In this document: positions 50,969 to 60,444 of the stretch, in pieces
Position numbering within the stretch: the stretch's first letter is position 1
How the letters are laid out: each line of letters begins with the position of its first letter
Assembly (NCBI GenBank): GCA_035395685.1
Contig: DAOPBR010000003.1
Coordinates: forward strand, 45,239 to 109,238
DNA: 64,000 nucleotides
Source of the DNA: JAKJGA01 sp029554345
GTDB taxonomy: Bacteria > Spirochaetota > UBA4802 > JAFGJZ01
Direction: 5' to 3'
Position numbers and translations under genes: made by a program
Notes under the pieces: generated by a model
Told to the model about the DNA's origin: nothing
Database searches by the model: none
Seen by the model: the letters and a program-made list of their open reading frames with translations, nothing else

Positions 50969-51625
50969 TCACTTTGAATTCTTTAAAACTTCCGCATCAG
51001 ATTTTCTCGCATAAAGAGGCAGAAGTTTATCCCATGAAAGAAAATTTCCGCTGTTTGTTTCGGCATATTTGAACAAATCATCAAAATGCACCGGATTAAA
51101 TTCTCTGTAACTTCCGCCGAGTATATCTTTATATTTTTGCGCACCGTTTCCGGTTGCAGCAATAATTCTGCCGGATATCATTTTCTGAATGTCTTCAGGA
51201 AAATAATCGCCGGGTTTTATAATTTCAACAGGCATTGAATCTGTTTTTGTGTAACAAGCCGCGAAAATTCTGTTTTTCTTTGCATCAAAGGCGCTTAATA
51301 CTGTTTCGCCTTCATCTGCAGTAAGCATTGAAAAAATCATTTGTGAAGGAATGCCCATAACGGGAATATTCAATATCTGTGAAAGCATTCGTGCAGTAGA
51401 AACTGCGATTCGTATGCCGGTAAATGAACCGGGTCCTGTTCCGCATATCAATCTATTGATTTCTTTCCGGTTTATCCCGGATTTTTTTATAACTGCATCG
51501 ATTGATGAAAGAAACATCGCGGAATGTTTGGTTCCGGCATCAATGACTTCATTCACAATGCCGCTATCTGTTTTTACAGCGCATATTTGAAATTCGCTGG
51601 ATGTATCAATCAAAAGGGTATTCAA
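50969..51625 (-). CDS. tsaB: tRNA threonylcarbamoyladenosine synthesis protein TsaB
   Basis: 218 residues of the ASKHA fold: NTLLIDTSSEFQICAVKTD, the AKHSAMFLSSIDAVIK helix, GTGPGSFTGIRIAVSTA (about 63-79), and ATGNGAQKY. TsaB is the TsaD partner for t6A37 tRNA modification. Overlaps tsaE by 20 bases on the same strand, forming an rluD-tsaE-tsaB operon. Confidence 0.92.
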   Translation of the reverse strand: MNTLLIDTSSEFQICAVKTDSGIVNEVIDAGTKHSAMFLSSIDAVIKKSGINRKEINRLICGTGPGSFTGIRIAVSTARMLSQILNIPVMGIPSQMIFSMLTADEGETVLSAFDAKKNRIFAACYTKTDSMPVEIIKPGDYFPEDIQKMISGRIIAATGNGAQKYKDILGGSYREFNPVHFDDLFKYAETNSGNFLSWDKLLPLYARKSDAEVLKNSK

Positions 51626-52028
51626 GGGTAATTCTCCTTTCTTCGTCGCTGATGATTTCGATTGTAACGGAAATATGTTTTTCCGGCATCAGTGAACCGC
51701 ATTTTTCAGCCCATTCAATCCATGAAACTCCGTTTCCATAGAAATATTCTTCAAAACCCATCAGTTCAATTTCTTCCGGAGTTTCAATTCTGTAAAGGTC
51801 AAAATGATAAAATGGAATCTTTCCGGAATATTCCTCGAGGATGGTGAAAGTAGGAGAGGTAATATCATCTGTTATTCCGAGACCGCGCGCGAACTCCTTT
51901 GCCATGAGAGTTTTTCCTGCTCCAAGTGTTCCTGTTACCGAGTAGACTTCACCGGGTTTTGCTTTTTTCCCCAGTTCAAAAGCGATTCGGCGTGATTCGT
52001 CTTCGTTATTTGAAATAAAAACTTTCAT
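51606..52028 (-). CDS. tsaE: t6A synthesis ATPase TsaE
   Basis: 140 residues: Walker A VTGTLGAGKTLMAKEFARGL, SPTFTILEEY, FYHFDLYRIETPEEIELMGFEEYF in parts and VSWIEWAEK. ATPase that drives the TsaBD cycle. It overlaps rluD by 4 bases and tsaB by 20. Confidence 0.93.
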   Translation of the reverse strand: MKVFISNNEDESRRIAFELGKKAKPGEVYSVTGTLGAGKTLMAKEFARGLGITDDITSPTFTILEEYSGKIPFYHFDLYRIETPEEIELMGFEEYFYGNGVSWIEWAEKCGSLMPEKHISVTIEIISDEERRITLEYPFD

Positions 52029-52957
52029 CTATGCGGAATCTTTCCGAGCTTTATTAAAAATTTTGACATATGATCGGGATACGGAATTTCGAAAGTCATT
52101 TTTTTACCGGTTTCAGGATGTTCAAACGAAAGTTTCACTGAAGACAGCATAAGAGGAATATTCAGCTGTTTTGTGTTTTTTGAGTAAAGAGGGTCTCCTG
52201 CAATCGGATTGTTTTTATGCGCCATATGAACGCGTATCTGATGCGTGCGGCCGGTGTGCAGAACTATTTTTAGAAGAGTATAATCTCCTGCCTGTGTCTT
52301 GAAATTCTGTGCAGTAAAATATTCTGTTATAGAATCTCTTCCTGAAGAAGTGACTGCCATTTTTTTTCTATTAACAGGATGTCTTCCTATTTTTTCTTCA
52401 ATAATGCCGTTTTGCGGATATACTATTCCGTGAACAATTGCGGCATATTCCTTGTAAATTCTGCGTTCGGCAAAGTCTTTTGAAAGTTTTCTGTGTGAAA
52501 TATCGTTTTTTGCGACGACCAGAATACCTGCAGTGTCTTTATCCAGCCTGTGCACGATGCCCGGTCTTTCTTCGCCCCCTATTCCGGAGAGATCTTTTAT
52601 TTTGTAAAGCAGGGCGTTAACGAGAGTGCCTGAATTGATGCCTGCACCGGCATGTACGGTCATCCCGTATGGTTTGTTTATGACGGCAATTGATGAATCT
52701 TCGTAGATGATTTCAATAGGTATATCTTCAGCTTCAAGGGAGACTTTTCCGGGTTCAGGTATTGAAAAGGAGACTTCATCGCCTGCTTTCAGTTTTGAAC
52801 TTCTTTTTGCAGGTTTTCCGTTAAGACTGAAGTGACCGTCATCAATCAGCTTCTGGATATAGCTTCTTGAATAGTTTCCGCCGAGATTTGTGAATGCGAA
52901 AACGTCCAGTCTTGTTCCTGAATCATTTTCGTCTGCGTTTAAAACATTATTTTGCAT
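52025..52957 (-). CDS. rluD: 23S rRNA pseudouridine synthase (RluD family)
   Basis: 310 residues: N-terminal S4 domain (GGNYSRSYIQKLIDDGHFSLNGK), then DIPIEIIYEDSSIAVINKPYGMTVH in parts, the catalytic aspartate motif VHRLDKDTAGILVVAK, and the HTGRTHQIRVHMAH motif. RluD/RluC group; the exact uridines cannot be assigned. First gene of the rluD-tsaE-tsaB operon. Confidence 0.92.
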   Translation of the reverse strand: MQNNVLNADENDSGTRLDVFAFTNLGGNYSRSYIQKLIDDGHFSLNGKPAKRSSKLKAGDEVSFSIPEPGKVSLEAEDIPIEIIYEDSSIAVINKPYGMTVHAGAGINSGTLVNALLYKIKDLSGIGGEERPGIVHRLDKDTAGILVVAKNDISHRKLSKDFAERRIYKEYAAIVHGIVYPQNGIIEEKIGRHPVNRKKMAVTSSGRDSITEYFTAQNFKTQAGDYTLLKIVLHTGRTHQIRVHMAHKNNPIAGDPLYSKNTKQLNIPLMLSSVKLSFEHPETGKKMTFEIPYPDHMSKFLIKLGKIPHR

Positions 52958-53079
52958 GATAATACAGAAAGCTTTGACGGGGTGCTAATTGTCAAAATAT
53001 TTTTAGAAAGGTAAATTAAGCACCTCAAAAAATACTTGATTAAACAATTGTTAGGAAATGAACTTGCACGGCGGTATAA

Positions 53080-53457
53080 ATGGCAATGACGGGTTATAGT
53101 AAAAAAGTAGCATTGTTTAATGAAAGATTTAATGAACTGATTCCGTTTTTACCGGTATTCTACCTTCTGGAGATTACTTTACTTTCGATTATTTTGACGG
53201 CTTTCATTTCAAAAATTTTGGTCTTTTTGACTGCCCTGATTCTTATTTCTGCGGTTGGTTCTCTGACGGTTTTGCTTTTTTTCGGAAACAGCAGGGCGTT
53301 CAGGATATTTCCGTTTATTCTTGATGTCCATATCCCTTTTTCTATAGCTGTTTTTATTTTTTCTTTAGCCGGCTCATCTGATATAATGATGCCTTCTTTT
53401 CGTTTATTTTATGCTCTAATTGAACTGATAGCGCTTTTTTTTCTGACCCGCCGCTGA
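53080..53457 (+). CDS. Small four-helix membrane protein, unknown
   Basis: 125 residues with hydrophobic stretches at about 21-42, 44-64, 71-90 and 100-122, and basic ends. No conserved motif recognised. The ATG at 53080 has no clear Shine-Dalgarno. A hairpin (TTTTCGGC / GCCGAAAA, 53488-53510) separates it from the next gene. Function unknown. Confidence 0.55.
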   Translation: MAMTGYSKKVALFNERFNELIPFLPVFYLLEITLLSIILTAFISKILVFLTALILISAVGSLTVLLFFGNSRAFRIFPFILDVHIPFSIAVFIFSLAGSSDIMMPSFRLFYALIELIALFFLTRR

Positions 53458-53551
53458 TTTTTCCGATACACTTCTAATCAGTTGAAGTTTTCGGCTTACG
53501 ATGCCGAAAATGTTAAAGGATGATTGTATCTTTAAAACAGCGGTATAAGTA

Positions 53552-55717
53552 ATGATAAAAATTACGAAGATTATTTTCTCTGTAGCCGTTTTAACCGCAT
53601 TTTCAGCGATTAATGCCGGATTCCTTATTGATGAAAATCCCGAACCAAGAAAAATAAAGCCCGTTGAATCGCAGGCTGTTATCAACAGCGTAGGATTTCC
53701 GGCTGACACCGCGTTGAATATTACGGTTACTCCCGTGCCGGGATCTCCTAACAGTGCACGTATTTCGTGGGATTTGAGCCGGGGATCAAGCGATACTTTC
53801 ATAGTCGGCAGATCTTCTTCCGTCATAAATAATACCTCCGATGCTTTGAATGCATTATCTGTGCGTATTATTTCTTCTTCGGATAAAAATTTTATAATAG
53901 ATAAAAATCTTGATCCAGGACAGTATTATTACGTAGTTCTTTCAAAAAAACTTTCTGCAGCAAAAAAAATAGAACTTTTTCCAAATGAAAATTATACTAC
54001 AAATCCGCTGATTGTTGATGACGGAAAAAATCCCAGAATGGGGACTCTGCCCAAGATAAGTAAAATAAACGCATCGATTGTTGAAGGTAAAAACGTTTTA
54101 TTGACATGGATCCCTTTAAACTTCGGCGGTGTTAAATATACAGTATACCGTTCAAATGAGCCGCTGAATACTCCGGAGAAATTCCGTTCAGCGGAAAAAA
54201 TCGCAGAACTGAATGACCGTGACCGTTTTATTGACAGAAACACGGTTACAGGAACATATTTCTATGCGGTTACGACAGATGATTACTCGGGCAATGAAGA
54301 TTTTTCTCTTTTGCCTGATGAGTCTTTTACTGTCCGCGGCATAAAGGTTTTCAACAATGACGATTCAGGAGTAGTTTCATCTATAAAGGCGGTTTTAGAC
54401 GAAAAGGGTTATGTAAAGATATCATGGCTTAATATCAGCAATTTTGACGGAAGTTACGAAATATACAGAAGCATTAAGCCGGTTGTATCAGAGGATAAAC
54501 TCAATTCAGCCGAACTCATAGCTTCTCTTCCATCATATGAAACAGCTTTTTCTGACAAACGAAGCGGTGCAGGAACTTTTTATTATGCGGTATTATCCAG
54601 AAATAAATCCGGCAGTCTGAATAGAGATCTTTATGCGGAATATAATTATACTGTCGAACCGGTATCAGTTCCGCTAGCTGAAAATCCGGTACAGGTTCTT
54701 TTGTTGAAATCTGAAGCAAAAGGCACTGATGTTAACATCATCTGGAAATATTCGGGTACTGATTATAAAGACCATCTTCTTTTTAGAAGTGATGCACCGA
54801 TTAAAAGCAAAGGTGATTTACTTAAAGCTTCGCTTGTTGATGCTTTTGATCTCAGACGAAACTATTATAAGGACATTAATCTTCCTACCGGATCATATTA
54901 TTACGCGCTTGTTTCCGAGAATTATTACTCTGACAAGAATCTTGTTCTTGAGAACGGAGTCAATGTCACATCAATTCCTGTTGAAATTAAAAATGATTCT
55001 GCTGATTTGAATTATTCTGTACATTCGTTAAGTGCCGTAAGAAATGACAGGGCTTCGGAAATAAGGCTGACATGGAATATAAGCGGAAGCGAAGGGCTTA
55101 GCAATTATTCCATTTTCAGACTGTCATCTTTTCCTAAAACAAAGGAAGATTTATCTTCTGCCGTATTAATTGCAACAGTTGATATTAAATCCGAATTTTA
55201 CAGCGATAAACCCGAGTCTCAGGGAAGATATTATTATGCAATTGTTCCCGAAGATTATTTGAAAAATGAGAGCGTTCGTTTTCAAAAGGGCGTGAATGTA
55301 ACTCCGGTACCCGTGATGTTCATGAAGTCGAGTTCATCGCAAAGAGACGAAGAAATTGTAATAGAGGAAATCGAAAAGAAAAAAGAACCGGGTAATGTAA
55401 AAATTCCTGTTGAAAAGAAAAAAGATGACATACCGCGCGAAGAGATTGAGTATTCTTCTGATTCTGTTGATTTAGTACTCAAAAACTATTTTTACAAGAA
55501 AAGATATAATGAAGCGATAAAGCACTTGTCCGCTTTATCTTCATCAAAGAATCCCGAAAGCGCAAAAGCTCTTTTTTATATCGGACGCTGTTATGTCGAG
55601 AAAAAAGAGTACTATAAGGCGCTTAAATATTTTATAAATAAATCTGTTAAGGCAAGTATGCCTAAGCAGGCGGCATTTTGGCAGGATTACTGCATCAAGA
55701 AAGCAAAAGGGAAATGA
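53552..55717 (+). CDS. Exported multi-Fn3-like protein with C-terminal TPR
   Basis: 721 residues. Signal peptide IFSVAVLTAFSAINAG. Five fibronectin-III-like units of about 105 residues follow, each with a W or WI strand (ARISWDLS, VLLTWIPLNFGG, VKISWLNISNFDG, DVNIIWKYSG, EIRLTWNISG), an xxYxIYRS-like strand and a G-x-YYYAVV ending (TYFYAVTTDD, TFYYAVLSRN, SYYYALVSEN, RYYYAIVPED). A Glu/Lys-rich linker precedes a TPR-like C-terminus (RYNEAIKHLSALSSSKNPESAKALFYIGRCY in parts). Surface or periplasmic scaffold. Coupled to the TPR gene that follows. Confidence 0.7.
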   Translation: MIKITKIIFSVAVLTAFSAINAGFLIDENPEPRKIKPVESQAVINSVGFPADTALNITVTPVPGSPNSARISWDLSRGSSDTFIVGRSSSVINNTSDALNALSVRIISSSDKNFIIDKNLDPGQYYYVVLSKKLSAAKKIELFPNENYTTNPLIVDDGKNPRMGTLPKISKINASIVEGKNVLLTWIPLNFGGVKYTVYRSNEPLNTPEKFRSAEKIAELNDRDRFIDRNTVTGTYFYAVTTDDYSGNEDFSLLPDESFTVRGIKVFNNDDSGVVSSIKAVLDEKGYVKISWLNISNFDGSYEIYRSIKPVVSEDKLNSAELIASLPSYETAFSDKRSGAGTFYYAVLSRNKSGSLNRDLYAEYNYTVEPVSVPLAENPVQVLLLKSEAKGTDVNIIWKYSGTDYKDHLLFRSDAPIKSKGDLLKASLVDAFDLRRNYYKDINLPTGSYYYALVSENYYSDKNLVLENGVNVTSIPVEIKNDSADLNYSVHSLSAVRNDRASEIRLTWNISGSEGLSNYSIFRLSSFPKTKEDLSSAVLIATVDIKSEFYSDKPESQGRYYYAIVPEDYLKNESVRFQKGVNVTPVPVMFMKSSSSQRDEEIVIEEIEKKKEPGNVKIPVEKKKDDIPREEIEYSSDSVDLVLKNYFYKKRYNEAIKHLSALSSSKNPESAKALFYIGRCYVEKKEYYKALKYFINKSVKASMPKQAAFWQDYCIKKAKGK

Positions 55718-55725
55718 GGCGGAAA

Positions 55726-56949
55726 ATGAACATAAAAACTCTTATAATCGGTGCATTTTTGGTTATTCTGGGAATCGGAGGATTCACTGTATATGAATAC
55801 AAAATAAAGCCCGAAATAGAAGCAGGAAAATTATACAGGGAAGCGGTAATAGTTGCCCAGAGATGCGACCGTACTTCGTATAATAAGGCCATAGATATGC
55901 ATGTAAAAATTATGGCTCAGTATCCTAAAAGTTCATATTCCTTTAAGTCATACCTTTCAATAAGCGAGTTATATGAGAAGATTGGTCTTTACCGTCTTGC
56001 TTATATCAATTATAATTATTTGATAAAAACATATCCGAAACGTGTTGATTCGGCAGGTTTGCGGCATGATATTATATCAAGAATTGCTGTATTAAAATTA
56101 CGCCAGAACAGAACGGATGAAGGTTTGAATCAGCTCTATTCAATACTTAATGAAACTTCCGAAAAAGAACTTCGTGCACGAATTTATTCAGAAATAGGAT
56201 ATGACAGTCTGAAAAAGAGCAACATGAATAAATCTCTGGATTCGTTTAATCTTGCGCTTGGCGAAAATTCTGAAAACGAAGAAGCTGTTCTCGGAAAGGC
56301 CCGTACCTTAATCAGGCTAGGTAAATATGAAGAGGCTTTTGAACTATATGACGTATTTTTGAAATTCAAAGGTGAATTTTCGCCGTATGCGCAGGATGTA
56401 AGAAAGGCTTATCTTTCACAGCTGTATGATTGTTCGCTTTCTTATTTCCGCAGCGGAAAATATTCTTCTTCAGTTGCGGCATCCCGCCGTCTTTTAGCCA
56501 ATTTTCCTCAATCAAAGCTTTCGGAAAATTCATATTACTGGGCCGGCGAAGGATATTATGCTCTCGGCAATTATAAAAATGCAGTAGCATTTTTTACCAA
56601 AGCTTTGAGCAATTCTTATTACCATAAAGATGAAGATTCTCTTATCAAAAGAGGGCATTCATATTTTTCAATGAAATCATATCTTTCAGCAGTAAAAGAT
56701 TATGACAGATATATGGAGCAGTATAGAAACGGTAAATATTTCTCAATTGCATCTAAATGGAAAGAACAGGCACTGGCAGAGATATCACAGAAGGAACATG
56801 CAGAAAAGCTCGGGTCAGATTCTTATGAGAATAAACCGGATGCTCCAAAAGATGAGAAGATGTCATACGATTCAGGAGTCGATTATGATGAAGCAGAGTC
56901 TGAAAATAGTTATTCGTCAGAAACATTTGAAGATGTGACGGAATTGTAA
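55726..56949 (+). CDS. Membrane-anchored TPR protein
   Basis: 407 residues from the ATG at 55726 (GAGG 7 nt upstream; an ATG at 55714 that overlaps the previous stop is an alternative). One N-terminal membrane anchor (TLIIGAFLVILGIGGFTVYE) and at least six TPR-like repeats, e.g. AYINYNYLIKTYPKRVDS, SLDSFNLALGENSENEEA, AVAFFTKALSNSYYHKDE and AVKDYDRYMEQYRNGKY. The tail is acidic. It probably forms a periplasmic protein-protein scaffold with the Fn3 protein. Confidence 0.75.
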   Translation: MNIKTLIIGAFLVILGIGGFTVYEYKIKPEIEAGKLYREAVIVAQRCDRTSYNKAIDMHVKIMAQYPKSSYSFKSYLSISELYEKIGLYRLAYINYNYLIKTYPKRVDSAGLRHDIISRIAVLKLRQNRTDEGLNQLYSILNETSEKELRARIYSEIGYDSLKKSNMNKSLDSFNLALGENSENEEAVLGKARTLIRLGKYEEAFELYDVFLKFKGEFSPYAQDVRKAYLSQLYDCSLSYFRSGKYSSSVAASRRLLANFPQSKLSENSYYWAGEGYYALGNYKNAVAFFTKALSNSYYHKDEDSLIKRGHSYFSMKSYLSAVKDYDRYMEQYRNGKYFSIASKWKEQALAEISQKEHAEKLGSDSYENKPDAPKDEKMSYDSGVDYDEAESENSYSSETFEDVTEL

Positions 56950-56958
56950 TCCGGATTT

Positions 56959-56981
56959 GCGGAAGCTTCAAAAGCTTCCGC
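56959..56981 (+). other. 10-bp perfect hairpin before the DUF3187 gene
   Basis: GCGGAAGCTT / AAGCTTCCGC with a CAA loop, 10 bp after the TPR gene stop. There is no T-run, and the next ATG is 13 bp on with no clear Shine-Dalgarno, so it may control translation or mRNA stability. Confidence 0.4.
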
Positions 56982-56993
56982 GTCTAGAACATC

Positions 56994-57983
56994 ATGAAAA
57001 TTATATTTATCACCTTTGCTGTTTTTTTTCTCAGCTTTAATCTTTTTGCATCGGATCTGCTTCAACCGGCAGACACAAAAAATACTTTTGTTTTTTACAT
57101 TCCGCATCTTTTCATGCCTCAATTCTCTTCGAATTCATTTTATACAAAAAGAATGTTCTCGGTTTCATTTTCTGAATCCAATACTATATATGATCCTGTA
57201 TATTTTAAAAATAAAGATAAGAATGCAGTAATCGATGTTGAGACAAGCTGTATGTCTTTGTTATATTCTGAAAAAATATTATATGATATTGAATTATCTG
57301 CTTCAATATCTTTCATCAGGCATTGGAACGGCTTTTTGGATGGACCAATTGAAAACTTCCATTCATTGCCGGTTTTCGGTTCAGGCCTTCCTAACGGCGG
57401 ACGCGAACATGTAGAACGTAATGAAATGAAAATATACTATGAAGGAAACGGAAAAAGCATCAGCTCAAATAAGAGCTTTTATGGTATAACTGATCCGTCA
57501 TTTTTTCTTAAAAAAGGTTTTGTTTCGGATCAATTAGGTTTTTATTTTTCTGCGGCTGTTAAACCTTCAATAGGAAACAAAGAGTTTATTAATTCGAATA
57601 CGGTTGATCTCGGATTATCTGCAGGTATTGACTATAGGCGAGACGGAATTTATTTATTCGGCTCTCTTGCTTTTGTAAGATTATTCGGTAAAGGTTCGTT
57701 CCGTGATGAACTGAATCAGGACAAAAAATATATATCCAGCGTGTGCATCGGCGGCGGTTACGCAATAAGTGAGAATACCGCCGTAATAGCTCAATTTTAT
57801 ATTCATTCGAGCATATATGATACCGGAGTAAAACGTCTGGATTTGCCGACTGTATGCAATACCTATGCTTTCCGCTGGCGTTACTGCGAATCATCTGTTT
57901 TGCAGTTCGATATAACAGAAGATACGTTTACATATGCAACCGCAGACATCTGTTTTAATGTAAAAAACGAAACCCGGTTTTGA
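56994..57983 (+). CDS. DUF3187-like outer-membrane barrel
   Basis: 329 residues with a signal peptide (MKIIFITFAVFFLSFNLFAS). The mature protein has many beta strands and the segment SFIRHWNGFLDGPIENFHSL followed by FGSGLPNGGRE, which I associate with DUF3187, ending in KNETRF with a terminal Phe. Such proteins are predicted outer-membrane barrels of unknown role. Ends exactly where the convergent phosphofructokinase stop begins. Confidence 0.65.
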   Translation: MKIIFITFAVFFLSFNLFASDLLQPADTKNTFVFYIPHLFMPQFSSNSFYTKRMFSVSFSESNTIYDPVYFKNKDKNAVIDVETSCMSLLYSEKILYDIELSASISFIRHWNGFLDGPIENFHSLPVFGSGLPNGGREHVERNEMKIYYEGNGKSISSNKSFYGITDPSFFLKKGFVSDQLGFYFSAAVKPSIGNKEFINSNTVDLGLSAGIDYRRDGIYLFGSLAFVRLFGKGSFRDELNQDKKYISSVCIGGGYAISENTAVIAQFYIHSSIYDTGVKRLDLPTVCNTYAFRWRYCESSVLQFDITEDTFTYATADICFNVKNETRF

Positions 57984-59291
57984 TCAGTTCTTCATTACCG
58001 GCGGCTGACCTGTTGCCTGGAGAACTGAATACCAGTATCGCGAATTGGAATCTACCTGTTTTCTCTTTTCTGTAGCAAGCGATGTAGGCAGATGAGTATA
58101 ATCGTATCTCCATGATCCGACAAGCATGTTGGTTTTTCCGGCCATGGCCGCATGTACCGCATACTGGCCGAGCTGTGCGCAATAAAGAGAATCATTGGGA
58201 TTCGCCGGAATGCTTCTTACGATATAGCTTGGGTCAATATATTTGGTGTTTGCTTCTATCCCTCTTGATTGAAAATGATTATTTATTCTGTCGCGTAGAA
58301 GGATTCCGATATCCGCTAGTTTGAGATTTCCTGATGCATCGCGTTCAACACTTTCATTCGCAATAAATTCCTGACCAGCTCCCTCTGCAACGCATATTAC
58401 CGCGTGCCCGCTTTTTAGAACACGCTGTTCAAGATGATTGAGGAATCCGTTTTCGCCGTCAAGGTCAAAAGGCACTTCGGGTATAAGAACAAAGTTTACA
58501 ACATTTGTCGCGAGGGCCGCATTTGCGGCAATATATCCTGAATGTCTTCCCATAACTTTAACGAGACCAATGCCGTTCGGTGCACCTTTTGATTCGATAT
58601 GAGCTAGAGTCAGAATTCTGCTTGCTTCCGAAAATGCTGTTTCGAATCCGAATGTTTTTGAAACAAAATTGATATCATTATCGATTGTTTTCGGAATTCC
58701 GATGACGGCTATCTTTAGATTGCGTTTTGTTGCGATGTCTGCAATCTTCTGACTGGCTCTGAGTGTTCCATCGCCGCCAATAGTATAAAGTATGTTGATG
58801 TTGAGACGTTCGAGTGAATCAACAATTGCTTCCATATCATCAGTTCCGCCGCGGGATGAACCAAGGATTGTTCCGCCGGAGGTGTGTATCGTATCAACCA
58901 TTTTCGGATGAAGCTGGATGAGTTCGTAACCTCTTGAGGGAAGCAGTCCGACGTAACCGTACTGGATACCGAATATGTTTTTTATTCCGTAGCCGTAGTA
59001 AGATTCCATTACAATAGAACGGATAACATCGTTGAGACCCGGGCATATGCCGCCGCATGTGACTATTGCCGCTTTAACCTTTGACGGATCAAAATATATT
59101 TCTTTTCTCGGTCCGGCTTTTTCAAAAGATATTATTTCCGAACAGTCTTTTTTTTCGATTATCGTTTTCAGATTAGATTCGTAAACTACTCTGTCGGAAT
59201 CCGAGACAAAAGCTTCACTGCTGTTTTTGTATTTTTCAGCAAGAGGAGAAGGTATTGATGCTTTTCCTAGAGATTGAATTTCTGTGTTCAT
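57984..59291 (-). CDS. pfkA: 6-phosphofructokinase, TP0108-like long form
   Basis: 435 residues: VTCGGICPGLNDVIRSIV, HTSGGTILGSSRGG, TIGGDGTLRASQKIAD, GIPKTIDNDINFVSKTFGFETA in parts, VKVMGRHSGYIAANAAL and FVLIPEVPFD. The GGDGT glycine is typical of ATP-using enzymes, whereas the Lys of PKTIDND is typical of PPi-using ones; this mix is the Treponema TP0108 / trypanosomatid group, which are mainly ATP-dependent. Phosphorylates fructose 6-phosphate in glycolysis. GGGG precedes the ATG. The phosphoryl donor needs testing. Confidence 0.88.
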   Translation of the reverse strand: MNTEIQSLGKASIPSPLAEKYKNSSEAFVSDSDRVVYESNLKTIIEKKDCSEIISFEKAGPRKEIYFDPSKVKAAIVTCGGICPGLNDVIRSIVMESYYGYGIKNIFGIQYGYVGLLPSRGYELIQLHPKMVDTIHTSGGTILGSSRGGTDDMEAIVDSLERLNINILYTIGGDGTLRASQKIADIATKRNLKIAVIGIPKTIDNDINFVSKTFGFETAFSEASRILTLAHIESKGAPNGIGLVKVMGRHSGYIAANAALATNVVNFVLIPEVPFDLDGENGFLNHLEQRVLKSGHAVICVAEGAGQEFIANESVERDASGNLKLADIGILLRDRINNHFQSRGIEANTKYIDPSYIVRSIPANPNDSLYCAQLGQYAVHAAMAGKTNMLVGSWRYDYTHLPTSLATEKRKQVDSNSRYWYSVLQATGQPPVMKN

Positions 59292-59406
59292 GCTGACCCC
59301 TTTCGATGCATAACATACGTCAACAAGTGATTCAAATTAAGGCGGCTTGTCAAGATAATTGTTCTGCAGTCTGCTGTTACGGAAAAGTAAAAAAAGAGTC
59401 TGATTA

Positions 59407-60444
59407 TTATTCTGTGCTCTCGTCGTATTTTGAAATGATTTGTTTTACAGCAGATGCGTAAATGTTTTTGCTGCCGTCTTTATTAACAGATCCGCTTTCA
59501 ATCCAGATGAGTTTTCCTGAAGCGGGATTTATGCATCTCAGCCAGAATTTTTCAGTATTTTCATCGATGTTTATGAAAAAAATATAATCCAGTCCGCCGT
59601 ATTCTGCGGATAGCGAAGCAACTGATTTTATAGTTTCTTCTTTTATTGCATAAAGCATTTTATTTTTTAGAGAAATAGCCGCTTCTTCTTCCGCAATATC
59701 TTTTCCCGATACCCATGGTTTTATGACCAATACTTTGGGTTTATGTTTGAACGTTTTTTCTATTGAAGATTGTTTCGCGGAAAGTGAGTAGAAAAATCCG
59801 ATTTCCTGAGAGGAATAATCATTGCGGATTTCATTTCCCTGCAAGGATGCGACTTTGTGACCGGATTTTAGGAACTCCATCACAATTTCATTATAGTTTT
59901 TGCCTGATAAATTCGAAAACAATGCAATTCTGGACATACTGCGGATTTTTTCAGTTTTATAAATATACTCACTGCCTGCTAGTTCGCTCAGGAGTTTTTT
60001 AAGTTTGTCTACGAGTCCGAAAATTTCAGTTTCTGTTTCAATGTCTCCATTTGTTTCGAAAGAAATATATTCATCAAGATTTCTATTGTAAACGCGTATT
60101 ACAAAAGATTTTCCTGAAGCGGATACATTAAAGGTTCCGTGAATCAGGTAATTGGAAGAGAGAAGATCTGAAATTTCCATGTAGCGGTCCGGATTTATCG
60201 GTGAATCTTCTTTGAAATTCTGTCTTATTGACTTTGATGACGATGAAGCATTAATTGCTGTATAATTAGCTCCTCTGAATGAAAAAGTCAGACCATTCGG
60301 AATCAGTTCGCAAAGATAATCATAATTCCGGTTTCCGGTCATATTCGAAAACGGTAAAAAGGCTATTATAATACCTTTGCTGTCGCGGGCCGGAGAAACC
60401 GAGCAAATAATAAGAAAAAAAAATGCTATTGCGGTTTTCTTCAT
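59407..60444 (-). CDS. Exported TolB/FlgO-like protein
   Basis: 345 residues. Signal peptide MKKTAIAFFFLIICSVSPA. IIIAFLPFSNMTGNRNYDYLCELIPNGLTFSF (in parts) is the start of a CsgG/TolB-N-like fold seen in spirochaetal lipoproteins, continuing with YMEISDLLSSNYLIHGTFNVS. The second half repeats a similar alpha/beta unit (HKPKVLVIKPWVSGKDIAEEEAA in parts). The strain resembles the GNA1162 group only loosely. It overlaps the next gene by one base. Confidence 0.6.
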   Translation of the reverse strand: MKKTAIAFFFLIICSVSPARDSKGIIIAFLPFSNMTGNRNYDYLCELIPNGLTFSFRGANYTAINASSSSKSIRQNFKEDSPINPDRYMEISDLLSSNYLIHGTFNVSASGKSFVIRVYNRNLDEYISFETNGDIETETEIFGLVDKLKKLLSELAGSEYIYKTEKIRSMSRIALFSNLSGKNYNEIVMEFLKSGHKVASLQGNEIRNDYSSQEIGFFYSLSAKQSSIEKTFKHKPKVLVIKPWVSGKDIAEEEAAISLKNKMLYAIKEETIKSVASLSAEYGGLDYIFFINIDENTEKFWLRCINPASGKLIWIESGSVNKDGSKNIYASAVKQIISKYDESTE

